64,000 nucleotides of DNA from Halostella limicola (GTDB lineage: Archaea; Halobacteriota; Halobacteria; Halobacteriales; Natronoarchaeaceae). Location of the stretch: contig NZ_RCDI01000003.1 of assembly GCF_003675875.1 (NCBI RefSeq), positions 434,001 through 498,000 on the forward strand, written 5' to 3'. Positions 33,700 through 41,754 of this stretch are shown here, one piece after another (the first letter of the stretch is position 1; every line of letters starts with the position of its first letter). The notes below the pieces were generated by a model. The model was given only the letters and a program-made list of their open reading frames with translations. It had not been told where the DNA came from and did not search any database. The position numbers and the translations under genes were made by a program.

Positions 33700-34992
33700 A
33701 TGACGGAAACCGTCCTGCTGGTCGGCGGCGGCGGCCGCGAACACGCGATCGCCCGCGCGCTGGAGGGATCCGACTGCGAGCTGTACGCCTGCGCGGGCAA
33801 CCGCAACCCCGGCATCGCCCGCGTCGCCGAGGGGTTCGAAACCCTCGACTCGACGGACACCGACCCCGTCGTCGAGTACGCCGAGTCCGTGGACGCGACG
33901 CTTGCTGTGATCGGTCCGGAGAGCTACCTCGCCGAGGGCGTCGTCGACGCGCTCGAAGACGTCGGCGTCTACGCGTTCGGCCCGAAGCGGGAGCAGGCCC
34001 GCATCGAGACGGACAAGCGCTTCCAGCGGGAGTTCATGGCCGAGCACGACGTCCCCGGCTGTCCGGACTTCGCGTCGTTCACCGACCCCGACGAGGCGGC
34101 CGCCTACATCGACGAGTACGACGGCGACCTCGCCGTGAAGCCGACCGGCCTCACCGGCGGCAAGGGCGTCCGCGTCACGGGCGACCAGATCACGAAGGAG
34201 GAGGCGAAGGAGTACGTCCGCGAGAGCGGGTACGACGAGTTCGTCCTCGAGGAGCGACTCGTCGGCGAGGAGTTCACGGTGCAGGCGTTCGTCGCGAACG
34301 GGGAGGTGCGGGTCACCCCCGCCGTGCAGGACCACAAGCGCGCCTACGAGGGCGACGAGGGGCCGAACACGGGCGGCATGGGCAGTTACAGCGACGCCGT
34401 CTCCCGCCTGCCGTTCATGACGGAAGACGACTACGCCGAGGCCGTCGACATCATCGAAGCGACCGTCGACGCCCTCGATGGGTATCGCGGCGTCCTCTAC
34501 GGCCAGTTCATGCTCGGCGTGGACGGCCCCCGCGTCGTCGAGTTCAACGCCCGCTTCGGCGACCCCGAGGCGATGAACACGCTGCCGGTCCTCGAAACCG
34601 ACTTCCTCGACGTGCTGACGGGCGCCCGCGATGGCGAGTCGCTCCCGGAACTAGCGTTCGCCGAGCAGGCGACCGTCTGCAAGTACGCCGTCCCCGAGGG
34701 GTACCCGACCGACCCGAAGTCCGGTGCGAAGGTGAAAGTCGACGAGGAGAGCGCCGGCGACGCCCTCCTCTTTTACGCCTCCGTCGACGAGCGCGACGAC
34801 GGGATCTACACGACGACCTCCCGGTCCTTCGCCGTCGTCGGCCTCGGCGACACCATCGCCGAAGCCGAGGGGATCGCGGAGGACGCCCTCGCGGTCGCCG
34901 GCGAGGAGGGCCTGCGGATCCGCCACGACATCGGCACGGCCGACCTCGTCCAGCGGCGGATCGACCACCTGAACGACCTTCGCGGAGCGTAG
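33700..34992 (+). CDS. purD: Phosphoribosylamine-glycine ligase
   Basis: The 430-residue ATP-grasp enzyme joins glycine to phosphoribosylamine in purine synthesis. Motifs are VLLVGGGGREHAIARAL at the N-terminus, VKPTGLTGGKGVRV (about 146-159), QDHKRAYEGDEGPNTGGMGSY and EFNARFGDPEAMNTLP near 285. Length and domain order are normal. No other purine gene lies next to it. Confidence 0.95.
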   Translation: MTETVLLVGGGGREHAIARALEGSDCELYACAGNRNPGIARVAEGFETLDSTDTDPVVEYAESVDATLAVIGPESYLAEGVVDALEDVGVYAFGPKREQARIETDKRFQREFMAEHDVPGCPDFASFTDPDEAAAYIDEYDGDLAVKPTGLTGGKGVRVTGDQITKEEAKEYVRESGYDEFVLEERLVGEEFTVQAFVANGEVRVTPAVQDHKRAYEGDEGPNTGGMGSYSDAVSRLPFMTEDDYAEAVDIIEATVDALDGYRGVLYGQFMLGVDGPRVVEFNARFGDPEAMNTLPVLETDFLDVLTGARDGESLPELAFAEQATVCKYAVPEGYPTDPKSGAKVKVDEESAGDALLFYASVDERDDGIYTTTSRSFAVVGLGDTIAEAEGIAEDALAVAGEEGLRIRHDIGTADLVQRRIDHLNDLRGA

Positions 34993-35050
34993 CGGCGACG
35001 GCGACGCCGAACGACGCGGATTGATAACCCTCCGGATCGCAGAGGGTGAC

Positions 35051-35575
35051 GTGACCGACGACGACCCCCCGGCCCGCCACGACCGCGTGACGGCCCACCC
35101 GACACCCGGGCCGCGGAACTCCCTCCGGCACTGGCCCGACGCCAAGTCCCCCCTGCGGGTGGCCCTGAACTACGTCGCGATCGTGCTGGCCCGCGTCTCG
35201 CCGAGCCTCCGGCTGAAGAGTTTCCTGTTGCGCCGCATCGGCGTCGCCGTGGGCGAGGGCGTCTCCTGGGGGCTGGAGTCGACCCCCGACGTGTTCTGGC
35301 CCGAACTGATCACCGTCGAGGACGACGCGATAATCGGCTACGACGCGACGATCCTCTGTCACGAGTTCCTGCAGGACGAGTACCGGACCGGCGAGGTGGT
35401 CGTCGGCGAACGGGCGATGATCGGCGCCGGCGCGGTCGTCCTCCCGGGCGTCCGGATCGGCGAGGGCGCGAGCGTCGCCGCGAACTCGCTGGTCACCGAG
35501 GACGTGCCGCCGGGCGAGACGGTCGCCGGCGTGCCCGCGCGACCGATGTCGAGCGACGAACTGGCGGACGACTAG
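35051..35575 (+). CDS. Left-handed beta-helix acyltransferase (maltose/galactoside O-acetyltransferase type)
   Basis: The 174-residue protein has hexapeptide repeats (ITVEDDAIIGYDATILCHE, VVVGERAMIGAGAVVLPGV, RIGEGASVAANSLVTEDVPP, GETVAGVPARPM) forming a left-handed beta helix, ending in the typical xAGxPA segment. It probably transfers an acetyl or other acyl group; the acceptor is unknown. The GTG start 35051 has a GAGGGTGA stretch just upstream that could serve as ribosome-binding site or part of a leaderless start. Confidence 0.82.
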   Translation: MTDDDPPARHDRVTAHPTPGPRNSLRHWPDAKSPLRVALNYVAIVLARVSPSLRLKSFLLRRIGVAVGEGVSWGLESTPDVFWPELITVEDDAIIGYDATILCHEFLQDEYRTGEVVVGERAMIGAGAVVLPGVRIGEGASVAANSLVTEDVPPGETVAGVPARPMSSDELADD

Positions 35576-35605
35576 CGCCGCGGCTGTGATCCACGGGACG
35601 GCTGT

Positions 35606-36373
35606 TCAGTTCCGGACGCGAACGATCCCCTGGTCCAGCACGCGGCTGTTGGGGACGATGAACTCCTCCTCGTCGTTCTCGATGTGCGTGACGAACACGT
35701 CGACCTCCTGGACGATCCCCTGGTGGTCGCCGATCCGCACGCTGTCGCCGATGCCGTAGGGCTGGTTGAGAAGGAGGTAGATCCCGGCCGCGCCGGACGC
35801 GAGGAAGTCCTTGAACGCGAGGCCGCCGAGGAAGACGAGGCCGAACACGTACACCGTGAGCAACACGTTCAGCGCGGTGGTGTTGACGCCGATCTGGCCG
35901 AGCGCGACCAGCGACGCGATGTAGAGGACGCTGTACTTGATGACCTTCGGTAGGAGGCTCACCTCGGGGAGCTTGATCCCCCGGAGGCGCTCGCTGACGA
36001 CGAGCTGGGCCTTGTCCGCGATGACGAATCCGACGATGAGAACGAGGGCGGCGATGAAAAGCTGCGGGACGAACTGCGTGACGCGGAGCCAGAACGTTTC
36101 GGCGTTGACCAGCTCCGCGATGTGGATCGCCGTCAGCACCGCTACGCCGTAGACGAACCAGGAGCTCAGGCGGGCGACGATGGTGACCGTCGACGTGCCG
36201 ATGCTCTGGGCCGTCCGCTCGAACGGCGTCCCCTCGACGGCGTCGGGGACGCCCGCGGCGGTCAGCAGGCGCTTGTTGAGCTTGCCGATGAGATAGCCGA
36301 GCAGGATACCGAGCGCGAGCACGGCGGCCGCCAGCGCCGCGGGCTGGTCGGTGAACAGGCTCCACTGGACCAT
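35606..36373 (-). CDS. mscS: Small mechanosensitive channel (MscS family)
   Basis: The 255-residue protein has three or four hydrophobic helices, a pore-lining Gly/Ala-rich segment (VFGLVFLGGLAFKDFLASGAAGIYL) and the MscS beta domain (YGIGDSVRIGDHQGIVQEVD, then FIVPNSRVLDQ). It should open under membrane tension to release solutes. Its ATG shares one base with the stop of dacZ (TGATG), so its translation is tied to the c-di-AMP synthase. Confidence 0.92.
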   Translation of the reverse strand: MVQWSLFTDQPAALAAAVLALGILLGYLIGKLNKRLLTAAGVPDAVEGTPFERTAQSIGTSTVTIVARLSSWFVYGVAVLTAIHIAELVNAETFWLRVTQFVPQLFIAALVLIVGFVIADKAQLVVSERLRGIKLPEVSLLPKVIKYSVLYIASLVALGQIGVNTTALNVLLTVYVFGLVFLGGLAFKDFLASGAAGIYLLLNQPYGIGDSVRIGDHQGIVQEVDVFVTHIENDEEEFIVPNSRVLDQGIVRVRN

Positions 36374-37185
36374 CAGTAGTCCTCCGGATCGAGTTCGAGT
36401 ACCAGTTCGCCCCCTTTGAACGCCCGCACGAGCCCGTCGCTCTCGCTCAGGACGACCGCCGTCGCGTTCGTGTCGCGCGTGACCGCGCCGCCGGCCATGT
36501 GACGTGCACCCAGCCCCTTCGGGATGTCGACGCCCTCGGCGGACGGCTCCAGATAGCGGTACGCCGAGACGATCTTCCCTGAGTCGCTGATGACGAACGC
36601 GCCGTCGAGCCGGGAGAACTCCTTGAGCATCACGTTCACGATGGGGTCGCCGACGTGGACGTGGGACTTCTCGAACGGGTTGTACGACAGCGGCCGGGAC
36701 TTGTTCATCACCTTGCCGGCGTCGCCGACGACGAACAGCGCGCCGACGGGCTTGCCCTTCTGTCCCTTCTTCCCGAGTTCGATGGCGAGTTCGAGCACCG
36801 CCCGGATGACGCTCGGGTCGGCGCGGGAGTTCGAGAACAGGTCGTAGATGCCCGACTCCATGTCCTCGTCCACCCGGACCCGCGACACCGTGTCGATGTC
36901 GTCGCCGAACATCGTCACGGCGCAGGTGACGACGTCGCCGTCCTCCAGCAGCCCCTGCTCCAGCGCCCCCTCGATGCCGAAGCGGATGCGCTCCGCGACC
37001 TCGTCGAACTCCAGCGGCAACTCCACGAACTCCTCCGCGCCGACGTCGTCCTCGTCGGAGACGACGAGCACCGGCACCTCCGACTCGGCGACGACCTCCT
37101 CGTAGTACGAGCCCGTCGGCGAGAAGAGGAGTATCGCGTCGACGTCCGACAGCAACTCCGCGAACAACTCGCTTGGCTCCGCCAT
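36373..37185 (-). CDS. dacZ: Archaeal diadenylate cyclase DacZ
   Basis: The 270-residue protein has a C-terminal DisA-N (DAC) domain with the catalytic DGA motif at 194-196 (SRLDGAFVISDSG) and the RHM form of the RHR motif at 228-230 (GLGARHMAGGAVTRD), matching archaeal DacZ, which makes cyclic di-AMP from two ATP. The N-terminal about 130 residues form a separate, pyruvate-kinase-C-like domain. ATG 37185 is preferred to an in-frame TTG at 37194. In Haloferax volcanii DacZ is essential and linked to osmoadaptation; pairing with MscS fits. Confidence 0.93.
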   Translation of the reverse strand: MAEPSELFAELLSDVDAILLFSPTGSYYEEVVAESEVPVLVVSDEDDVGAEEFVELPLEFDEVAERIRFGIEGALEQGLLEDGDVVTCAVTMFGDDIDTVSRVRVDEDMESGIYDLFSNSRADPSVIRAVLELAIELGKKGQKGKPVGALFVVGDAGKVMNKSRPLSYNPFEKSHVHVGDPIVNVMLKEFSRLDGAFVISDSGKIVSAYRYLEPSAEGVDIPKGLGARHMAGGAVTRDTNATAVVLSESDGLVRAFKGGELVLELDPEDY

Positions 37186-37284
37186 TGCTAACAAGCAACT
37201 CCCGCCCTACGAAAAAGGTTTGCGTCGTGGTACGCCGAACCGCGGAGCGCCGCTGGGGCCCGGTCCGGTCGTCACGGCGATCCG

Positions 37285-38127
37285 TCAGGTCAGGTCCGCG
37301 GTAACGGTCGACTCGACGAGCCGACCCAGCGGCGCTTCGAGGGTGTAGTCCGGCGTCTCGACGACGATGGGCGAGTCGCGGTCGACGTCGACGAAGCGGA
37401 GCGTCATCCGGTAGCCGCCGTCCTCGTCGATGGTCGCGGCCTCGCGCTGGCCCGTCGGCTCGTGGCGGGCCCACGCCGTCGCGCCGGCGGAGCTCGCGTC
37501 CGCGCGGCCCTGGATGACGTGCCCGAACGGCGTCACCGACAGGTCGGTCCCCGCCATCGGGTAGTCCCGGGAGTGCCACTCCCAGAACCCCTCGTCGATG
37601 GCGTACACCTCCTCGTAGCCCGCCTCGATGAGCGTCGCCGCCCGCATCCCCGACAGGTGGTGCGGGCACCCGCAGTAGAGGACGACGCGGTCGTCTTTCG
37701 GCCAGTCCGGCACCGGGTCGTTTTCGACGCCGTCCGGGGCGGTCGAGAGCACCGCTCCGTACACGTGCGAGGTGTCGTACTGCTCGGTGCCCCGCGCGTC
37801 GGCGAAGCGCGCTTCCCGCCGGCGGTACCAGTACTCGGCGACGTCTATCGGCACCAGCGGCACGTCGACGCCGCTCTGGGTCGTCGTCCCGAAGTCGTCG
37901 GTGTTCACCGACCGCTCCTCAGGCACCTCCTCGAACTCAGGCGGGAAGCCGTTCCGGGGGTTCTCGTTCGGCGGGAAGTCGCCGTTGATGTCGTAGTCGC
38001 CGCCCGCGGCGCTCGTTTCGCCCGCGCCGGCGTCCGGGCCGGCGGTCGTCCCGTCGTCCGAGTCGCCAAGACAGCCGGCGACGGCGGTCGTCGCCAGCGC
38101 GCTCGCGAGGAACGTTCGACGTTTCAT
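37285..38127 (-). CDS. Tat-exported rhodanese-domain lipoprotein
   Basis: The 280-residue protein starts MKRRTFLASALATTAVAGCLG, a Tat-style signal with lipobox and Cys19. After an Asp/Gly-rich linker it has a rhodanese domain (DVAEYWYRRREARFADARGT, then VVLYCGCPHHLSGMRAATLIEAG) in which the active-site loop contains CGCPHHLSG, with two cysteines. The C-terminal 80 residues form an additional beta domain. It is last in an operon with DyP-like, DUF7282-like and P19-like genes. It could move sulfur or act as a redox partner outside the membrane. Confidence 0.85.
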   Translation of the reverse strand: MKRRTFLASALATTAVAGCLGDSDDGTTAGPDAGAGETSAAGGDYDINGDFPPNENPRNGFPPEFEEVPEERSVNTDDFGTTTQSGVDVPLVPIDVAEYWYRRREARFADARGTEQYDTSHVYGAVLSTAPDGVENDPVPDWPKDDRVVLYCGCPHHLSGMRAATLIEAGYEEVYAIDEGFWEWHSRDYPMAGTDLSVTPFGHVIQGRADASSAGATAWARHEPTGQREAATIDEDGGYRMTLRFVDVDRDSPIVVETPDYTLEAPLGRLVESTVTADLT

Positions 38128-38166
38128 TATTCCGAGTGTAGTGGTCGCGTCACGAACTTCTTTCGG

Positions 38167-39465
38167 TCACTCGGGTCGCGGCGTCGGCAGCGCCCGGTGA
38201 CGCCGCGGCGGCACCAGGAAGTTGCCGCGGTGCTTGACGAAGATGTACTCCAGAATGCCGTTGTTCACGCGCTGTCTGATCGTCGGGGAGTCGACGTCTG
38301 CGCCGTTCATCGCCTCCCGGACGCGCTCGAACTCCCCGATCCCCCGCTGGAGCGAGGGGAAGTGGAGGCTCGACTCGCCCCCGTCGGTCGACTCGAAGTG
38401 CCGACGGAGCAGCAAGGGTTCGCCGCTGTCGTCGCGGTTCGCCGCGGCCATCTTCTGCGCGTGGCCGATCTGGCCGACCTCGCGGGCGTGGCCGGGGATC
38501 CGGTCGGTGAGATCCGGGGTGACGCCGCTGTGGTCTCCGAGGTTGTGTCCGGCGCCCTCGACCCGCTCCTCGGCGGCGTGAACGGGGCTGAAGGTCTTCC
38601 TGACGCGTTCCTCGAAGTCGTTCTCGACGTACCAGTCCTGCAGGCGCTGGCGGATGGTCGCGAGGTGCTTCGTCGCGCCGCCGGCGAACGGCCCCTCCTC
38701 GATCGTCACCCGGTCCTCGCTCGCCTGGTTCCCGACGAAGCCGGCCTTGAACCCCATGAACAGCGGCGACTCCTCCGGAACGTCGGCGTCGTCGGGGATC
38801 CCCTTCACGTCCTGACGCTCGGCGGGCATCCCGTCGCCGACGAAGCCGGTCCGCCGGTCGTCGACGGAGAGCGCGTCCGTCAGCGGTGTGGACAGCCGGA
38901 CGCCGTTCGCCGTCGCGTTCCCCGCGAGCGCCTCCTCGGCTTCGAGCACGACGGCCGCGCGGTCGCTCGCGAGGTGGAGGACCGCGTCCTGCTCGTCGAG
39001 GGTCGGCTCCTCGAAGTCGGAGAGGCGGCGCGGCGGCGGCAAGTCGACGCTCCCGGGGAGCGGGTCCTCGAACCGGTCGAAGTACGCCGGCGAGTACCCG
39101 ATCGAGTAGACCAGCCCCTCGTTCGAGCGCTCGTACGCCCGGTCGAGCGTCGACAGCGCCGTCTCGACCGTCTCCCGCGCGCCCTCGTCCGGCGGCCCCT
39201 CCCCGGGGAGCGTCAGGAACAGCAGGATCTGGTGGCGCGGCAGCACGGTGTTGCCGTGCTCGTCCTCGGGCACCAGGTCGTTCCAGGCGTGCTGGCGCTC
39301 CGGGAGCGTCGAGGGGTCGTCCGCGCCCGACGGGACGGACGGGACCGACGTCGTCTCGGTGCCACGGTCGTCGCCGTCCTCGTCGAGGCAGGCCGCGAGC
39401 GCGCTCGTCCCGCCCGCGGCGACGGCGGCCTTCAGGACCTCGCGGCGGGACCGGTCGGCAGTCAT
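38167..39465 (-). CDS. Degenerate DyP-type peroxidase-like Tat lipoprotein
   Basis: The 432-residue protein has a Tat motif (SRREVLKAA), lipobox with Cys26, and two ferredoxin-like halves typical of DyP heme peroxidases. Supporting segments: GFKAGFVGN at 238-246 where DyPs have GxxDG, possible heme-ligand His at 326 or 335, LLLRRHFEST (351-360), then FPSLQRGIGEFERVREAMN and the C-terminal ILEYIFVKHRGNFLVPPR. The catalytic Asp is Ala241, so peroxidase activity is doubtful; heme binding, transport or iron release is possible. Confidence 0.75.
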   Translation of the reverse strand: MTADRSRREVLKAAVAAGGTSALAACLDEDGDDRGTETTSVPSVPSGADDPSTLPERQHAWNDLVPEDEHGNTVLPRHQILLFLTLPGEGPPDEGARETVETALSTLDRAYERSNEGLVYSIGYSPAYFDRFEDPLPGSVDLPPPRRLSDFEEPTLDEQDAVLHLASDRAAVVLEAEEALAGNATANGVRLSTPLTDALSVDDRRTGFVGDGMPAERQDVKGIPDDADVPEESPLFMGFKAGFVGNQASEDRVTIEEGPFAGGATKHLATIRQRLQDWYVENDFEERVRKTFSPVHAAEERVEGAGHNLGDHSGVTPDLTDRIPGHAREVGQIGHAQKMAAANRDDSGEPLLLRRHFESTDGGESSLHFPSLQRGIGEFERVREAMNGADVDSPTIRQRVNNGILEYIFVKHRGNFLVPPRRHRALPTPRPE

Positions 39466-39520
39466 CGTCCCCTCCTTCGGCCGCTCGGAGGATGTCGGTT
39501 CTGGTGCGGTTCTCGAACGG

Positions 39521-40504
39521 TCATCGCCGCCGCACCCCCAGCGCCACGGCCGCGAGCACGGCGGCGACGGTTCCGACGACGCCGACGGCGGGCATACTCG
39601 TCCCCTCGCCGCCGGAATCCTCGCCGTCCGCGTCGTCGCTGCCCTTCGCCGGGCCGTCGTTCGTCGCGTCGCCAGTCGAGTCCGTCGTCGCAGTGGGTGT
39701 GTTCACCCCGACGTCCAGCGACCCGTTACTGCCGCCGAGGGTCGCCTGGATCCGCGACCGCACGGGGTCGTCGCCGACGACGACCGGTTCGTCCCCCTCG
39801 CCGTAGGCGCCGTCGCCGTCGTCGCGGACGAGGCTCACCCAGAGGTAGACGGTCTCGCCGTCCTCGCCGAGCGCGTCGGCGTCGACCGGCACCTCGACGT
39901 CGGTGTGGTTGCCCGCCGCGACGGCGCTGTGGCCGACGACCTCGCCGGGTTCGCCGTCCGCCTCCGCCCGGACCACCACGTAGCCGTCCCGGTCGAGTTC
40001 GACGCGGGGGACCGTCACGGCGTCCTCGACGCCGTGGCCGGAGAACTTCGTCGCGACGAGGGTGACGGGGGCGTCGCCCTTCTCGACGGCGAACGACGAC
40101 GACGCGACGCTCCCGAAGGCCGACACCGGCGTGTCGACCGACGGGTCGAACTCGTCGCCCCCCTCCGCGTCCCGGTGCAGTACCGCGACGAGCGGGGCGG
40201 CCCCCTCTTGCGACGCCCACCAGTCCTCGTCCGTCTGGACGGTGACGCCGCGGTGCCCGCCCTGGTCCAGACGGACGTGGCCGACCGGATCGCCGCGCTG
40301 GCTCCCCTCGTGGAGCACCAGATAGCCGCCGTCGAGGATGAACAGGGACTCGACGACGACCGACCCGTCCGCCGACACCTGCGAGCGCGCCGTGACGTGG
40401 TTCCCGTGGCCGCCGACCGGCCCGATGGCGGCGCCGAGCAGCGGCGCGACCAGCAGGGCCGCGAGCGTGAGGGCGGCGACCGCCCTCGCGGTCCGCCGGG
40501 TCAT
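39521..40504 (-). CDS. Secreted DUF7282-like protein with two beta domains and C-terminal anchor
   Basis: The 327-residue protein has a Sec signal (VAALTLAALLVAPLLGAAIG), two related beta domains (about 35-145 and 155-260, each with a GG/DGYxVx start, a PVGHVRLDQGGH or VVGHSAVAAGNH strand and a long acidic loop), a Thr/Gly/Asp-rich linker and a C-terminal membrane helix followed by RRR. The anchor resembles archaeosortase-type tails but lacks a clear PGF. Its start overlaps the upstream gene's stop by four bases. Confidence 0.72.
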   Translation of the reverse strand: MTRRTARAVAALTLAALLVAPLLGAAIGPVGGHGNHVTARSQVSADGSVVVESLFILDGGYLVLHEGSQRGDPVGHVRLDQGGHRGVTVQTDEDWWASQEGAAPLVAVLHRDAEGGDEFDPSVDTPVSAFGSVASSSFAVEKGDAPVTLVATKFSGHGVEDAVTVPRVELDRDGYVVVRAEADGEPGEVVGHSAVAAGNHTDVEVPVDADALGEDGETVYLWVSLVRDDGDGAYGEGDEPVVVGDDPVRSRIQATLGGSNGSLDVGVNTPTATTDSTGDATNDGPAKGSDDADGEDSGGEGTSMPAVGVVGTVAAVLAAVALGVRRR

Positions 40505-41580
40505 TCGAGCGTCAGGTCGACGGTCGGCGTTTCGAGGAACGCCCGCTCGTACCCCTGATGGCGGGCGACCTGCGGCGGGACCTCGACGGCGAGCGACAGG
40601 TCGTCGCCCGCCGCGGCGTCGTCGACGAGTGCGCCGTAGTGGTAGTCCAGTTCGGAGTCGAGCGTCCGCTCGAACGGACCCTCGTACAGCGTCTCGCCGT
40701 CCCGCGATAGCGACCCCGACAGGCCCATCTCCGGCAGGAGCAGCGAGTTGTACCGCGTCCGGGCGGAGACGGCGACGTACGTGCCGTCGCCGAAGCGCTC
40801 GTCGGACAGCGTCGTCACGACGTACGTGACGCCGTCCGCCGTCGCCGACCCGCGGACCGTTCCCGGCAGCGACTCCGGCGGCGCGGCGCGGCCGATGGGC
40901 AGCGCCTCCATCTCCATCGGCTGGACGGTGCCGGGGTCGCCCCCCTCGTCGACGTCCTGACTGGTGAGTCGGTCGCGCTGGTCAGCCGTGAAGTCGAACT
41001 CGACGGTCGCGCTCGCCGGGTCGGCGAATTGCCCCTCGAACGCGCCCGTCCGGCGGGTGGACATCCCGCCGACGCTCACGTCGACGGCGTACGTGCCGTC
41101 GCCGTCGAGCGTGAAGTTCGCGCCGTAGTGAAAGCCCATACGCTGGGAGACCATGGGGTAGATGACCTCCTCCGAGACGAGCTCTCCGTCCCGGGTTATC
41201 TCGACCGACAGCCCCGTGTCCGGCAGGATGGTCTCCGTCTCGGGGTCCCACACCGACGCCATCAGGTGCAGGGAGTGTTCGTCGAGCATCGGCTGCTCGG
41301 ACCGTTCGGTGCCGGTCACCGTCCAGAAACGGTGCGGGAACGTGTAGAACACGGCGAACCGGTAGTCACCGCTGGTCGCAGTTCCCGCGCGGAGCATGTT
41401 CTCGACGAACGGCTGCACGTAGACGCCGTCGGCGTCGGGCGCGTCGCTCGTCGTCCGTTCCGACCCGTCGCTTTCCGTCGTACCGCCGGTCGTCGCGTCG
41501 TCGCTGCCGACGACGCCGTCGAGACAGCCGGCGAGGAGGGGGACCGATGCGCTGGCGGCGAGGTACTTCCGACGATTCAT
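40501..41580 (-). CDS. P19/Tp34-like metal-binding Tat lipoprotein with duplicated domain
   Basis: The 359-residue protein starts MNRRKYLAASASVPLLAGC (lipobox Cys19). Residues about 70-197 resemble the iron-transport-associated P19/Tp34 domain: LDEHSLHLMASVWD with His and Met ligands, then YPMVSQRMGFHYGANFTLDG. Residues 240-359 repeat the pattern (SLLLPEMGLSGSLSRDGE, then DYHYGALVDD at 312-321), so the domain is duplicated. Copper or iron binding on the cell surface is likely. It leads the operon; the next gene overlaps by four bases. Confidence 0.72.
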   Translation of the reverse strand: MNRRKYLAASASVPLLAGCLDGVVGSDDATTGGTTESDGSERTTSDAPDADGVYVQPFVENMLRAGTATSGDYRFAVFYTFPHRFWTVTGTERSEQPMLDEHSLHLMASVWDPETETILPDTGLSVEITRDGELVSEEVIYPMVSQRMGFHYGANFTLDGDGTYAVDVSVGGMSTRRTGAFEGQFADPASATVEFDFTADQRDRLTSQDVDEGGDPGTVQPMEMEALPIGRAAPPESLPGTVRGSATADGVTYVVTTLSDERFGDGTYVAVSARTRYNSLLLPEMGLSGSLSRDGETLYEGPFERTLDSELDYHYGALVDDAAAGDDLSLAVEVPPQVARHQGYERAFLETPTVDLTLE

Positions 41581-41725
41581 TCAGCGGTGGTTGGTGCTGA
41601 AACGACTAAAGTTGCGGTCCTTTCCACCACCGATCGCGTCGCCTGCTTCGATCGACGATCCAGCCGGTCCGGCCGAAGCGGTCGGATCGAACTACTCGGT
41701 GCCCCGACTGATCCGATAGAATACC

Positions 41726-41733
41726 TTTATAAA
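41726..41733 (+). promoter_or_regulatory. TATA box for the lipoprotein gene at 41755 (leaderless)
   Basis: TTTATAAA is centred 25 bases before ATG 41755, a near-perfect box with initiation expected at the start codon. The divergent operon has a weaker minus-strand element near 41606-41615 (ACTTTAGT). Confidence 0.6.
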
Positions 41734-41754
41734 GTGTCCTGTATAGGTTCAAAT

